Source of the DNA: Symsagittifera roscoffensis
Lineage: Eukaryota > Xenacoelomorpha > Acoela > Convolutidae
Direction of reading: 5' to 3'
Assembly: GCF_963678635.1 (NCBI RefSeq)
Contig: NC_087069.1
Span: forward strand, 8,752,633 to 8,816,632
DNA length: 64,000 nt
Shown here: piece after piece, positions 21,553-34,347 of the stretch
Layout: the number at the start of each line of letters is the position of its first letter
How positions within the stretch are numbered: position 1 is the first letter of the stretch
Notes under the pieces: model-generated
The model's database searches: none
Told to the model about the DNA's origin: nothing
The model's input: only the letters and a program-made list of their open reading frames with translations
Program-made: the position numbers and the translations under genes

Positions 21553-23497
21553 CTCTAGAATGGGCATGTAGCCCGGAGCTGCGTCAAGTGGGTTCGATCC
21601 TGTAGTCATGGTGTCGTAAAAACACCCAGGAGCGCCATAAAAACACTATGTAACAGTCGATTACATAAGTCACAAAAGAGGTTTTAGAAAAAGAGGCCCA
21701 TAACTAATGGCTCAAGAGTCAGGGACAGTATCTCTTGTGTTTTTCTACTTCAAACGGTCGAAGCCAATTTGGTCCACTTGCGACATGAGACTACAAACCG
21801 CGTTACGGCATAAAGTCTACTACTATTAAAATAGTCCCACTCTAGAAATAAGAACGCCCCCACCCCACTCTAGAAATAAGAACGCCCCCATGTTTAGGTC
21901 TCATAATACCCAAAACACACGAACGCCGTTAAAAACAGGGTCCAAACCTTACTTATACAGTTACGTTTTATTAGACAGTGGACCTTTGATCCATTTCAGA
22001 TGATCAACCTAAAATTCTCCCTTGTTCAACATAAGAAAGTAAAAGAACAAGAAACTAAAATTAAAAACTTACATACCGACACGACTTGTATCGCTTTTTG
22101 TCTAATAACCGTTTTTTGTCCACCTAGAGGATTCATTACTCGGTTAGCTGTGCCTCGTTTCGGAAAGGTCACTGAGATTTTTTCTCGAGTTTTCTTAAAA
22201 AATTACCACGGAACAACCAGAAGGTGGTCACATTCCCGTTGAACCGCACCACCGGTTCTCTAGAATGGGCATGTAGCCCGGAGCTGCGTCAAGTGGGTTC
22301 GATCCTGTAGTCATGGTGTCGTAAAAACACCCAGGAGCGCCATAAAAACACTATGTAACAGTCGATTACATAAGTCATAAAAGAGGTTTTAGAAAAAGAG
22401 GCCCATAACTAATGGCTCAAGAGTCAGGGACAGTATCTCTTGTGTTTTTCTACTTCAAACGGTCGAAGCCAATTTGGTCCACTTGCGACATGAGACTACA
22501 AACCGCGTTACGGCATAAAGTCTACTACTATTAAAATAGTCCCACTCTAGAAATAAGAACGCCCCCACCCCACTCTAGAAATAAGAACGCCCCCATGTTT
22601 AGGTCTCATAATACCCAAAACACACGAACGCCGTTAAAAACAGGGTCCAAACCTTACTTATACAGTTACGTTTTATTAGACAGTGGACCTTTGATCCATT
22701 TCAGATGATCAACCTAAAATTCTCCCTTGTTCAACATAAGAAAGTAAAAGAACAAGAAACTAAAATTAAAAACTTACATACCGACACGACTTGTATCGCT
22801 TTTTGTCTAATAACCGTTTTTTGTCCACCTAGAGGATTCATTACTCGGTTAGCTGTGCCTCGTTTCGGAAAGGTCACTGAGATTTTTTCTCGAGTTTTCT
22901 TAAAAAATTACCACGGAACAACCAGAAGGTGGTCACATTCCCGTTGAACCGCACCACCGGTTCTCTAGAATGGGCATGTAGCCCGGAGCTGCGTCAAGTG
23001 GGTTCGATCCTGTAGTCATGGTGTCGTAAAAACACCCAGGAGCGCCATAAAAACACTATGTAACAGTCGATTACATAAGTCATAAAAGAGGTTTTAGAAA
23101 AAGAGGCCCATAACTAATGGCTCAAGAGTCAGGGACAGTATCTCTTGTGTTTTTCTACTTCAAACGGTCGAAGCCAATTTGGTCCACTTGCGACATGAGA
23201 CTACAAACCGCGTTACGGCATAAAGTCTACTACTATTAAAATAGTCCCACGCTAGAAATAAGAACGCCCCCACCCCACTCTAGAAATAAGAACGCCCCCA
23301 TGCTTAGGTCTCATAATACCCAAAACACACGAACGCCGTTAAAAACAGGGTCCAAACCTTACTTATACAGTTACGTTTTATTAGACAGTGGACCTTTGAT
23401 CCATTTCAGATGATCAACCTAAAAATCTCCCTTGTTCAACATAAGAAAGTAAAAGAACAAGAAACTAAAATTAAAAAATTACATACCGACACGACTT
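21553..23497. repeat. 705-bp tandem repeats, two complete and one partial
   Basis: The block ctctagaatgggcatgtagc starts at 21553, 22258 and 22963, exactly 705 bp apart. Units are nearly identical to each other and homologous to the left foldback arm (about 1313-1880 plus 1190-1310). The third unit runs to 23497 and then passes into the rest of the arm. Small 80-codon ORFs in the units simply repeat with them and are not genes. Confidence 0.92.
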
Positions 23498-23666
23498 CTA
23501 GAATCGACTAGTTAAGTTTATAAGCAACTCTAGAATTAATTAGGTAATCAAGTTTAACTCAAGAAGTTTGAAGTGAATAAGTTTTAACTCCAGACACATG
23601 TTTTTTGTTTGGACCATTGGCAGCTTCAGTTTTTCACTTTTCCACCGAAGGCTCACTCTGGTCCAC

Positions 23667-24106
23667 TCGATCTTCTTGTTTCTTCCCGTCACGACTTGTT
23701 CTTTGTCTAAGGACGAGACACCTCTAATCTCGTTCGGTTTATGCGGCAAAATTGCGAATAGCCATTTCACGCTCCTATTTTTTGGAATACTCACCGCGAT
23801 TGTATTTCGATTCTTTTGATCATTTTTTCTTGTCTTTTTAGTTGTCGCAAGAAACTTAAGCATGACATGCTCAATTCGAATTTTTCAAAATTCGACTTGA
23901 GCATGTCATGCTTACTTTTCTTGCGACAACTAAAAATACAAGAAAATAAGATCAAAAGAATCGAACTACAATCGCGGTGAGTATTCCAAAAAATAGGAGC
24001 GTGAAATGGCTATTCGCAATTTTGCCGTATAAACCGAACGAGATTAGAGGTGTCTCCTCCTTAGACAAAGAACAAGTCGTGACGGGAAGAAACAAGAAGA
24101 TCGAGT
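23667..24106. repeat. Tight hairpin with about 215-bp near-perfect arms
   Basis: 23667-23884 is followed after a few bases by its near-exact reverse complement (about 23889-24106). For example ctttgtctaaggacgagaca is mirrored at 24058-24077 with one change, and catgacatgctcaattcgaa is mirrored at the centre with one change. The arm is the inner part of the foldback arm. Much closer in sequence than the 4.8 kb foldback, so more recent. A transcript through it would be largely double-stranded. Confidence 0.85.
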
Positions 24107-24953
24107 ACCTGGGCCAGAGCAGTGGAAGCAGCACAAGAGTCTTGTCGGCAGTTCTGGGATAGTGACCGAAGGGACATAGAATAGAACAGAAGGGTCCCAA
24201 GACCATCCCTGGGAATTTCAGCACTCGAACGAAGGGTCCTAGGAGAGTACAGAAGGGTCCCAAGACCGTCCCTGGGGATTTCAGCCCTCGAGCGAAGGGT
24301 CCTAGGAGAGTACAGAAGGTTCCCAAGAAAGACCCAGAGGATTTCAGTACTCGAGCGAAGGGTCCTAGGAGATTACAGAAGGGACCCAAGACCCTACCGG
24401 AAGGTACCAGCATTAGACCGAAGGGTTCCAAGACCCTAACGGACGGTACCAATACTTGTACGAAGGATCCTAGGACAGTATCGAGGTATCCTGGGAAAGA
24501 ACAAAGGGTCTCAAGACCCTACAAGAGGCTATCAGAGCTCGAGCGAAGGGTCCCAGGACACTACCGAAAGGTAGGAACACTTGAGCGAAGGGTCCCAGGA
24601 CAGTACCGAAGGGTACTAGGACAATACTGAAGGGTCCCAGCGCACTACCGAAAGTTAGCAACACTTAAGCGAAGGGTCCCAGGACACTACCGAAAGGTAA
24701 CAACAATTAAGCGAAGGGTCCCAGGACACTAACGAAAGGTAGCAACACTTGAGCGAATGGTCCCAGGACAGTATCGAAGGGTACTAGGACAATACCGAAG
24801 GGTCCCAGGGCACAACCGAAAAGTGGCTACTTTTGAGCGAAGGGTCCCAGGACAGTACCCTTGGGACCCTTCTGTACTATTCTATGTCCCTTCGGTCACT
24901 ATCACAGGACTGCCGACAAGACTCTTGTGCTGCTTTAACTTCTCTGGCCCAGG
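24107..24953. mobile_element. Minisatellite bounded by about 100-bp inverted repeats
   Basis: The left end (24107-24204, acctgggccagag ... gggtcccaag) returns inverted at 24852-24953 (cttgggaccc ... ctctggcccaggt). Between them is an array of about 60-bp units, each with cgaagggtcc and caggaca or caagac. This looks like a terminal-inverted-repeat element whose interior is minisatellite. The array is related to 5313-5640. No ORF of interest. Confidence 0.75.
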
Positions 24954-24989
24954 TGCTTCCTCTAGATTTTGTGTGAAAAATATCCAAAA

Positions 24990-25130
24990 GCCGATTCTAT
25001 CTTCTCTAAGTTCTCTATCTTCTCTATCTTCTCTAACCCGAAATTTTCTTTTCTAAGCGCCCCGTAATTTCATTTTGTTTCCTGTTTCCAATGCAATTCA
25101 AAATACGAATTGCTTTTAGTCTTATTCTAT
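24990..25130. repeat. ttctctatc microsatellite and unassigned spacer
   Basis: Four imperfect copies of a 9-bp ttctctatc/ttctctaac unit at about 24998-25040, then about 90 bp of AT-rich sequence without features up to the start of sequence shared with window position 1. Confidence 0.6.
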
Positions 25131-25239
25131 GATCGTTGTTGACTAAAATTCAGTAAAAATCAACCATAAAAACCGTGAAGGTCAAATGACAAAACTTGAA
25201 AAACAGGAAAAACTTGTATACCTAAAATACGATTTCGTC

Positions 25240-28200
25240 AAGGATCGTTTTTCATTAAAAAAATGTCTGGTAACTGATTGCCACAAGTTTCTCCTCCCCC
25301 CTACTAGCGGTCTTATGGGGGGTTTCACCTTTTGGTTCCAAAAACTGTCTATTTCCGATCCCCCCACACGATCCGGCCAGGTTACCTACCTTAATACGAG
25401 TTCGCTATCGAGTACCTTCGCGTTGCCACTCTTTTTGTGTGTGAGTCTTCAACTCAGTTGTTCTAATGTAACTAAATCGACGATAGCGATTGTTTAGTTA
25501 CTATAAAAAACCACCCCTTTTTACAATTTTCAACCACCAACCTCTAACTTAACCCCCCTGCTTACACCCCATCTAGCCCCCCACTTAAGCTGAAAATTAC
25601 CCTAAGCGCGTTTGGTGCTGAACCTCTCGAGAGAAAACCGTAGAATCTGTTTCCAAGCTCTGCTCAAGTGAAAACGTTTCGTTTCCTCGAAACAGTGGGT
25701 ACTCGCTTATTCATTTTAACACTTATTTCTTATAATGTAAAATTGATTTTAACGATACCCGTTTAACCAAACAGAACATCTCCTTCCATTTGCTCTGTTC
25801 TGCTTTGATCACACTGCTGAATGATGTCTCTTTCCCAGTCGAGTGTCCTCTGTTTCTGAGGTATCTATCCCGAGTACGACTTTCCCACTTGGCTTGTCAC
25901 ATGTTCCAGTCAAGTCTCCCAGTGGTCAAGTCTCCCAGTGGTCCACTTTTCGACTTAGCTTGTCACCTGTTCCAGTCAAGTCTCCCAGTGACCAAACCAC
26001 TCAGAGGTCCACTTTCCCACTTAGCTGGTCATCTGTTCCAGTCAAGTCTCCCAGTGGTCCGCTGATGTCACAAGCTATAAGAAAACCCTTTCAACGCCCC
26101 TAGCTCGGGCACGTGTTAAATGTTGCTGGTTTGATCGAGACAATCGGTCATTTTTAAAACAGTATACGTATACTGTTTTAATTAAAAGTAAGGTTTGATC
26201 CACCTAAACTGAATGTCAATGCCATTGTCCTTTTTGTGTTTTATATCGTTTTTTGTTCCCATTTTGAATCTTTTTCGGTTTTTTGTTTCGCTTTTTTTCT
26301 ATTAACCGTTTCGTCCACCTAAAGGCTTCATTACTCGGTCAGCTGTGCCTCGTTTCGGAAAAATCACTGAGATTTTTTCTCGAGTTTTCTTAAAAAGTTA
26401 CCACGGAACAACCAGAAGGTGCTCACGTTCCCGTTGAACAGTACCACCGGTACTCTAGATTGGGCATGTAGCCCGGAGCTGCGTCAAGTGGGTTCGGTCC
26501 CGTAGTCATGCTGTCGTAAAAACACCCACGAGCGCCATAAAAACACTATGTAACAGTCGCCTACATAAGTCACATATGAGGTTTTAGAAAAACAGGCCCA
26601 TAACTATTGGCTCAAGAGTCAGGGACACTATCTCTTGTGTTTTTCTACTTCAAACGGTCGGAGCTAATTCGGTCCACTTGCGACATGAGACTACAAACCG
26701 CGTTACGGCTTAAAGTCTACTACTGTTAAAATACCCCCCTTTCTAGAAATAAGAACTCCCCCACCCCACTCTAGAAATAAGAACGCCCCCATGCTTAGGT
26801 CTCAAAATACCCAAAACACACGAACGCCGTTAACAACAGGGTCCGAACCTTACTTATACAGTTACGTTTTATTAGACAGTGGACCTTCGATCCATTTCAG
26901 ATGATCAACCTAAAATTCTTCCTTGTTCAACATAAGAAAGTAAAAGAACAAGAAAAAAAATTAAAACTTTACATACCGACACGACTTCTAGAATCGACTA
27001 ACTAAAATTATAAGCAACTCTAGAATTAATTAGGTAATCAAGTTTAACTCGAGAAGTTTGAAGTGAATAAGTTTTAACTCCAGACACATGTTTTTTGTTT
27101 GGACCATTGGGCAGCTTCAGTTCCCACTTTTCCACCGAAGGCTCACTCTGGTCCACTCGATCTTCTTGTTTCTTCCCGTCACGACATGTTCTTTGTCTAA
27201 GGACGAGACACCTCTAATCTCGTTCGGTTTATACGGCAAAACTGCGAAAAGCAATTTCACGCTCCTATTTTTTGGAATACTCACCGCGATTGTAGTTCGA
27301 TTCTTTTGATCTTATTTTCTTGAATTTTCAGTTGTCGCAAGAAACTTAAGCATGACATGCTCAAGTCGAATTTTTGAAAATTGCGTTTCAGCTCAAAATC
27401 AAGACTAAGCGTTGCTCGCGGTCAAACTTCCAAATAAGAACGAATGGCAAACAGTTTAAATTTAATATTAAGTGTAAAATCGGATGAGTTATTCAAAATT
27501 TTATCATTGGTTTTATATATTTTAAGGAGTTAAATCTTTGCATAAAATGGGATGCAATTGTAACATGACATGTTCTTTTATGATTATCACTTCCATGAGT
27601 ACGTGATGAAGGGAATCCTGACTTAAACCTCGGTTTGACCTTCTGGTTACCTTAGAAAAATTGTAACAACAATAAAATCCTCAAATTAAGGCTGAAAAGG
27701 AAAATTTGAAAAAAAGGTTTGTACACCGTTAAAATTTGTAAGCAAGGTAAAATCTTAGAACATTGGATGTCACAATTTTTGATTGACCGCCTCTTGTAGC
27801 CCAAGCAGGTACGTTAGAAGGTCTTAGAGGTTTTCTTAGTATTTGTTTCTTGAAATAATTTATAGCATTGCTTCATTGTTACATGCTGATAGTGGAATGG
27901 TGCAAATTCAAATTAAAATGCACGATGATGTTGAGCCAAAAAATCGCCGAAGTAAGCCAGTCGGTAATATTTGGAAGTTAGACATTGAGAAAACATTTAG
28001 TCTTGATTTTGGGGTGAAATGCAATTTTTCAAAAATTCGAATTGAGCATGTCATGCTCAAGTTTCTCGCGACAACTGAAAAAACCAGAAAAATAAGATCA
28101 GAATAATCGAACTGCAATTGCGGGAAAGTAGTCAAAAATAGCCACGGGAAATTGCTATTCGCAATTTCCAATACAAACTTTGAACGAGAGTAGAGATGTC

Positions 28201-30045
28201 TTATCCTTGGCAGAAGACGTGAAATGATCGTGAGTGGAGGAGAAGTAAATTAGAGTGGACCAGAGTGAACCTTCGGTGGAAAGGTGGACAGCTGAAGCTG
28301 CCCAATGTTCCAGGTCAAAAACTTGTTTCTTGAGTTAAAACTTACTTATTTCAAACTTCTCGAGATAAACTAAACAACCCAATTGATTCTAGAGTTGCTT
28401 TATAGTTTAGTTACTCAGTTTTAGAAGTCGTGTCGGTATGTGAGTACCTAGTTTAATTTTCTTCAGTATGTTTTATACTGTTATATTTAGTTAGGGAGAA
28501 GTTTTAGGTTGATCCATCTGAAATGGATCAAAAGTCCACTGTCTAATAAAAAGTAACTGTATAGGTAAGGTTCTAAACCTGTGTTTAACGGCGTTCGTGT
28601 GTTTTGGGTATTTGGAGACCTACGCATGGGGGTGTTCTTATTTCTAGAGTGAGGGGTTTTTTGATAGTAGCCCTTAAGCCGTAATGCGGTTTGTAGTCTC
28701 TTGTCGCAAGTGGACCGAAGTGACTCCGACCGCTTGAAGTAGAAAAACACAAGAGATAGTGTCCCTGACTCTTGAGCCAATAGTTATGGGCCTCTTTTTC
28801 TTAAACCTCATACGTGAATTATGTAGGCGACTGTTACATAGTGTTTTTATGGCGCTCCTGGGTGTTTTTACGACATCATGCCTACGGGATTGAACCCACT
28901 TTACGCAGCTCCGGGCTACATGCCCATTCTAGAGTGCTGGTGGTACGGTTCAACGGTAACGCAACCACCTTCTGGTTGTACCGTGATAGCTTTTTAAGAA
29001 ATCTCGAGAAAACATCCCGATGACTTTTCCGAAATGAGGCTTAGCTAGCCTAGTAATGGGGCGCCGCTGGGGGGACAAAAATTGGGTAAAAGAGATAAAG
29101 CGAAACAAAAAACCAAAAAAGATTAGAAATAGGAACAAAAAACGATATAAGAAACAAAAAGGAGAGTGGCTTTGACTTCCAGATTAGAGGGATCAAACTT
29201 CAATATTAATTAAAATAGTATACACATACTGTTTTCTAATCAGACCGATCGTCTCGATCAAATCAGCAACGTTGTGCTGGTGCCCAAGTGTAAAGCGTTG
29301 TAAGGTTTTCAGATTGCTTGTGACATCAGCGGACCACTGGGAGACTTGACTGGAACAGGTGACCAGCGAAGTGGGAAAGTGGACAGCTGGGAGACTTGAC
29401 CACTGGGAGACTTGACTGGAACAGGTGACCAGTCCAGGGGGAAAGTGTGACCAACCAGCAGGTGACCAGCGAGCAGTGTGATCAAAAAGAACAGAGCAAA
29501 CGGATGAAGGTACACCGAGGTGTTCTTTTTGGTCAACCGGGTATCGTTAAAATCCACTTTGCATTATAAGAAATAAGTGTAAAATTGGATAAGCGGATAC
29601 GCACTGTTTTGAGGAATACTTTTTACTTGAACAGAGCTTGGAACAGAGCTTGGAAACCCCATTGCGCTAAAGGGTAATTTTCGGTTTAAATGGGGGGCTA
29701 GATATGGGAAGGTTAAAAGGGGGGCTGGTTAACCTAGAGGTTGGCGGTTCAAAATTGTAATAAGGGGGATACATTATAGTAAGTAAAAATCGATATCGTC
29801 GGTTTAGTTATATTAGTAGACCCAGAGTCTAGAACGATCCATCTTTAGATTCAGAAAAAGAGTTGCAACGCGAGGAAATCCAAATTTAAGATCAAATTAA
29901 GGTAGGTGGTCTGGCCCGATCGGGTGGGGGGGAATTAGAAATAGACAGTTTTTGCAAACCAAATGGAAGAAACCCCATAAGACCGCTAGTAGGGGGGAAG
30001 AAAAACGCGTGACAATCAGGTACCGGACAATTTTACGAAAGACGG
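25240..30045. mobile_element. Foldback element, second tandem copy
   Basis: Same as 110-4915 at +25,130, with two differences seen (near 26718 and 28223). Arms about 25240-27448 and 27948-30045. It includes the minisatellites at 25880-26065 and 29320-29460 and the 28-nt palindrome at 26154-26181. Confidence 0.85.
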
Positions 30046-30442
30046 CACAGGTCGCCTTTAACTTTGTTGCATACTTACTTTTGTGGTTTTGTAATTTTCA
30101 TTTATATTAGAGTTTTCAAAACTTTTATGTTTTTGGGCCATATTTCAGAGAATTGAAATGAATCGGGTAAAGTTACAGACTAACAAACAAGTCCTGATTC
30201 GACTTTCATCGGATTGAAACGGGAAGGTAATTTTAGGGGTTAAGTAAAGAAAATTTTGGTGAATTTTTAATACTAGAGCTCTAGAGATGGTACTGGGATA
30301 GTGGATCAGGTATCCCAATACTCGAATTTAGGCACAGGGAAATTCTTCAATCAGGCAAATAAACACTTGAGCTACAAGGTAAGAAGAAGTATAAGATTCA
30401 TGCCGGCAACCTTGGGATAGTGATCTAAGTATCCCAAAACTT
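30046..30442. other. Spacer with two short hairpins, second copy
   Basis: Same as 4916-5312, with the tgggata/tatccca hairpins at 30294-30317 and 30412-30437. No gene seen. Confidence 0.55.
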
Positions 30443-30770
30443 TAGCGAAGGGTCCTAGGAGAGTTCAGAGGAGTCCTGGGACACCAACGAAGTGTACCAA
30501 CACTTGAGCGAAGGGTCCTAGGGAGTTCAGAAAAGTCCTGGGACAGCAACGAAGTGTACCAACACTTGGGCGAAGGGTCCTAGGAGGGTCCAGAGGAGTC
30601 CTGGGACACCAACGAAGTGTACCAACACATGAGCGAAGGGTCCAAGGGAGTTCAGAAAATTTCTGGGACAGCAACGAAGTGTACCAACACCTGAGCGAAG
30701 CGTCCTATTAGGGTTTACAAAAGTCCTGAGTCAGTAACGAAGTGTCCCAAAAGAACACTAAGTGTTCTAG
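30443..30770. repeat. 62/63-bp minisatellite, second copy
   Basis: Identical by eye to 5313-5640, including unit number and the 125-bp dimer order. Array length is usually the fastest-changing feature, so this equality supports a very recent duplication. Confidence 0.88.
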
Positions 30771-30944
30771 GAGGGAACATTAAAATACTAAGACCGTACC
30801 AGAGTGTACCAAGACTGATTTAGACTAAATTGACTGGTTTTAATTTTTGAAGCATTAGGAATTGCCTTATAATTTCAATCAGATTTTACAGTTGGGACTT
30901 GCAAATATTAAATTTGTAGATAAAAAATTGTATATATAAAAATC

Positions 30945-31502
30945 ATGAAGAGAAATAGGGTATCGATAACTGAAAGAAAGGGAACAGGACTTAAGCAAAA
31001 CCAGACCATAACGCAAAAGAAACCGACATCAATAGATCCGAGAGTAATGAGGAAGAATACTTCAGGGAATATGGTCAGCACAAGAAGCAAAAAAGAACAG
31101 AAGGCGAAAAAAACAATAGAAGAACAAAGCATACCAGCAAAAGAGACTGAACTAGAAACACCAGATCAAATTATAAAAGGAATTGAACACAGGGAAACGG
31201 AAACAACACCAATGCCAAACATAGAAGAACAGGGAAAGAATACTATAGAGTTCTCACCAATAGGGAATGGAGTTGAAGTGACCAACACACCGGAGACGAT
31301 AGAAAACGACTCACAAACGAAGAGAACGTCGTTTACCGAGAGGATTGCTGCGATGGTCGGTGACCGAGAAAGCAAAACCTTTGGGACAGTTACAACGATA
31401 ACACCGGAAACCAGGAAGGATAGAGAGGAAGCCACGCAAGAATCAACGGCTAGCCAAGATAAACTCAGTAAAGCTGGGAGGCTTAATGACAAAGTTAACT
31501 GA
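30945..31502 (+). pseudogene. gag N-terminal region, F second copy
   Basis: Copy of 5815-6372: 185 codons, charged, no recognisable fold. One silent difference from the first copy. Confidence 0.6.
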
Positions 31503-31632
31503 AATAGACAATTAATTTTACTGCAATGAGGAGGACCGCCAAGAGCTGAAAAAAAAGAAATAAAACAACAAAAACGAGAACCTGGATAACTACTACGTCT
31601 TAGCAAGGGCCACGGAAGAAAAGCTACAGCAG

Positions 31633-32133
31633 ATGTCGGAAAAGGTAGAGGATACTGACAAAGAGCGAGAGAAACGTATCAAATATCAAGAAGGATATAG
31701 AGAAATGAAGAAACGGTATGACACTGTGAATGAGAAGTTGTGGAAACCAGAGACCAGAATGGATACAATGAGCAAGGATCAAGCTGAAAGTTCTTGTGCC
31801 ATACAGTCCAAACTGGATGCACTCTTGAGAAACTATATACAACTAGATAAATTAGTGGCAGACAAAACACAGGGAACTAGAGTCGACTTTGTAGAACCGC
31901 AACGGAAGAAAAAGGAGTCCACACTGCTACCCCGGATTGCAACGAGCATAGGGGCAGTAGAGTCCAAGACTACTATGAAGGGTGGAACCAAAGACTCGAC
32001 GAAAGTACCGGGGGACTGTGGTACACACATAAGTGTAACACCTGACGCAATGACGTGGGCGAGTACCTGGGAAATGTTGAACATAATACTTGAAGCATTT
32101 GCTACAAAGAATACAGAGACGAGTGACAGATGA
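31633..32133 (+). pseudogene. gag coiled-coil region, F second copy
   Basis: Copy of 6503-7003; Lys/Glu-rich heptad-like first half. No difference seen. Confidence 0.55.
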
Positions 32134-32170
32134 AGTGGTAAATACAGGAAGACTCTAAAAAGACCAATAG

Positions 32171-32644
32171 AATGAAAGTAAAGACGACTCGGATGGCTGC
32201 ATTGACAACTGGGTAGAAGTCATGAGACTACATCTAGAACAGGACAACCTGAAGGACGAAAAGCAGGCCTGCACGGCAATTTTAAGCAATTTAGACGGCA
32301 CCGCACTAAAATGCGTGATAGCAAAGAAAAAGGAGGAGTGTGGAACAGCAGACAAAATCTTCGAGATACTGTTGATCCGATTCGGATCTTGAATGAAGGG
32401 TCATCAAGCGATGATGAGTTTAAAAAAAATACAAAGGGAAGACGAGTCAATCGGTCAATTCCTGGATGATCTTGAGAGCTTGAGGAGAAGAAGCGACCCG
32501 GAAGTATCGACGAACAGAAAAAACTTCAGCATCGCTTCCAAGCTTATTGACAGAGTGAGAAGTGACGACTTGAGAACGTTGTTGGACACGTTTTATACAC
32601 TATCAAAGGATAATGCACCAACCCCAGTAAAGATGAGACAGTAG
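32171..32644 (+). pseudogene. gag capsid-like segment, F second copy
   Basis: Copy of 7041-7514, keeping the internal TGA (32390) and terminal TAG. Confidence 0.6.
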
Positions 32645-32656
32645 TCAAGAGAGTAC

Positions 32657-33029
32657 ATGTTGTTGAAACCAAAAAAGTACTCGTTCTCAGACGGCAGGAA
32701 CATGCAAGGGGGAGCCAGCTACAAAGGTCGTCATGGTACAAGACGACATAGAAAAACGTACGTCAAGCACAAATTGTGGATCAGCAGATCATCATGTGGC
32801 GGATTGAACGACATACAAGCAAGGCATGAAAAGCTTGGGATACGCACCAGAGGAAGAGGAATTGAATCAAACGGAGGAACATGAGTTTTACAGTGGCTTG
32901 ATCATCAAGATAGGCGCGAGGTGTTTTTTCTGTAACCAGGAAGGTCATTTCAGGATGGACTGTCCTTTGTTTTGGGAGCCGTTGAAGAATCAGAATCACC
33001 CGAAACACAAACTGGCACTGACAATTTGA
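32657..33029 (+). pseudogene. gag basic region and CCHC knuckle, F second copy
   Basis: Copy of 7527-7899 with the CX2CX4HX4C knuckle at about 32924-32970. Confidence 0.8.
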
Positions 33030-33083
33030 AAAAGATTCGAAGAACAAAGAAGAAGCGTGTGGTGAATTATCAATAAAGACAGT

Positions 33084-34292
33084 GTGGCCGTGACACGAAA
33101 CAAAGATGCCACGGGGGCCGAGACGAGAAATTTTCTCCAGATAAACTACGAGAGAGCAGCTGCAGAGGCGATCAACAAATTGAAGCAACACTTGGCGACT
33201 AAAGAAATCGAGCAACGGCTGAAACAGGAAATAGAAAAACAGGGATTGAATGAAACACTCTGTATGACAAGACCAGAACTAGAGACAGCATAGAACTCAA
33301 TGAATACGAGCGATTGCAACACCTGGAAAATGGTGAAGGGAAAAACATTCGGCATCACAAAAATTGGGGCAAGAATCATTTCAATAATCACGGTGGGCGG
33401 CCACGAAGTATCGAGAAACTTGAGTGAACAGAGTGATCAATCATTAACGCACATAGATGTGCACGCGGATTACTTGAGCGCAATAAGCCCGCAAACTCCT
33501 TCTAGAGCTTTAAGGGCATTACTCACGAGAGGTGGTAGTAAAGCAGCTTGCATAGACAACATATACACGGAAGCCTATGGTCCACATGAGGTCATGCTGA
33601 ATATAGATGAAATAAACATCTACAGAAAAACGATGGTAACATGTGATGAGGATCTAACCGGGCAAATCTACGTTGGCAGAGAAGAACTAAAAGTGAAATC
33701 GATCGCACACTGCGCTATGTTAGGGTTATTGGACACAGGAGCCGTCTTGAGTGTCATACTAATTGAAACTTGGAGCAAAATGGCATTCGACAAAGACGAC
33801 ATGAATGAATCAAGAATGCGGCTGTCAGCAGCAAACAAGGGGGCGCTGCTTGTTCTAGGAAGGACAACAATACTAGCCCTAAGTCTGGGGGAATGCAATT
33901 TGTGGATGAGTTTTCTGGTAGTGGAGAATCTAGATGAGTCTGATCAATTTATTTCAGGCAGAGATTTCATCAGGAATTTTGATGTAACAATTGATCTTAA
34001 CAATGCGAGGTTCAGCATTCGGAACCCGGAAAGGAAGTACGTAATTAAACCGGTAAATTTGATAATGGTGAATGAAATTAAAACTCCAGTTTTCTTGAAT
34101 AGGAGGGTAAGGCTGAAAGCAAATGAGGCAGCGATAGTAAATTTGCGGATGAAAAACTTCGATGATCTAAGTGACAATAAACAAATATGCATAGTACCGA
34201 ATCCGAATAGTCAAAGTGCTGCTATTTTAGGAAGATCTAGAGGTGAAGGAAATTGGGATACGCACTACTTGCGAAAACTAGATATGAATTGA
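33084..34292 (+). pseudogene. Pre-protease and protease, F second copy
   Basis: Copy of 7954-9162: TAG at 33291, DTGA motif at about 33735, and the same missing segment ahead of the DTG. Confidence 0.85.
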
Positions 34293-34347
34293 CTAAAAAT
34301 GTGAAACAAAAAGAAGTACTCGATTACCCGAATCTTAGGGATAAAAA

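Noticed and set aside
21575-21605. tRNA-like block with gggttcgatcc (a B-box-like sequence), repeated in all arms
   Set aside because: No A box at a suitable distance and no cloverleaf could be drawn; it is simply a conserved part of the foldback arm.
22000-22947. Two identical 80-codon ORFs (22000-22242 and 22705-22947)
   Set aside because: They are the same place in successive 705-bp repeat units and are not conserved as protein in the foldback arms.
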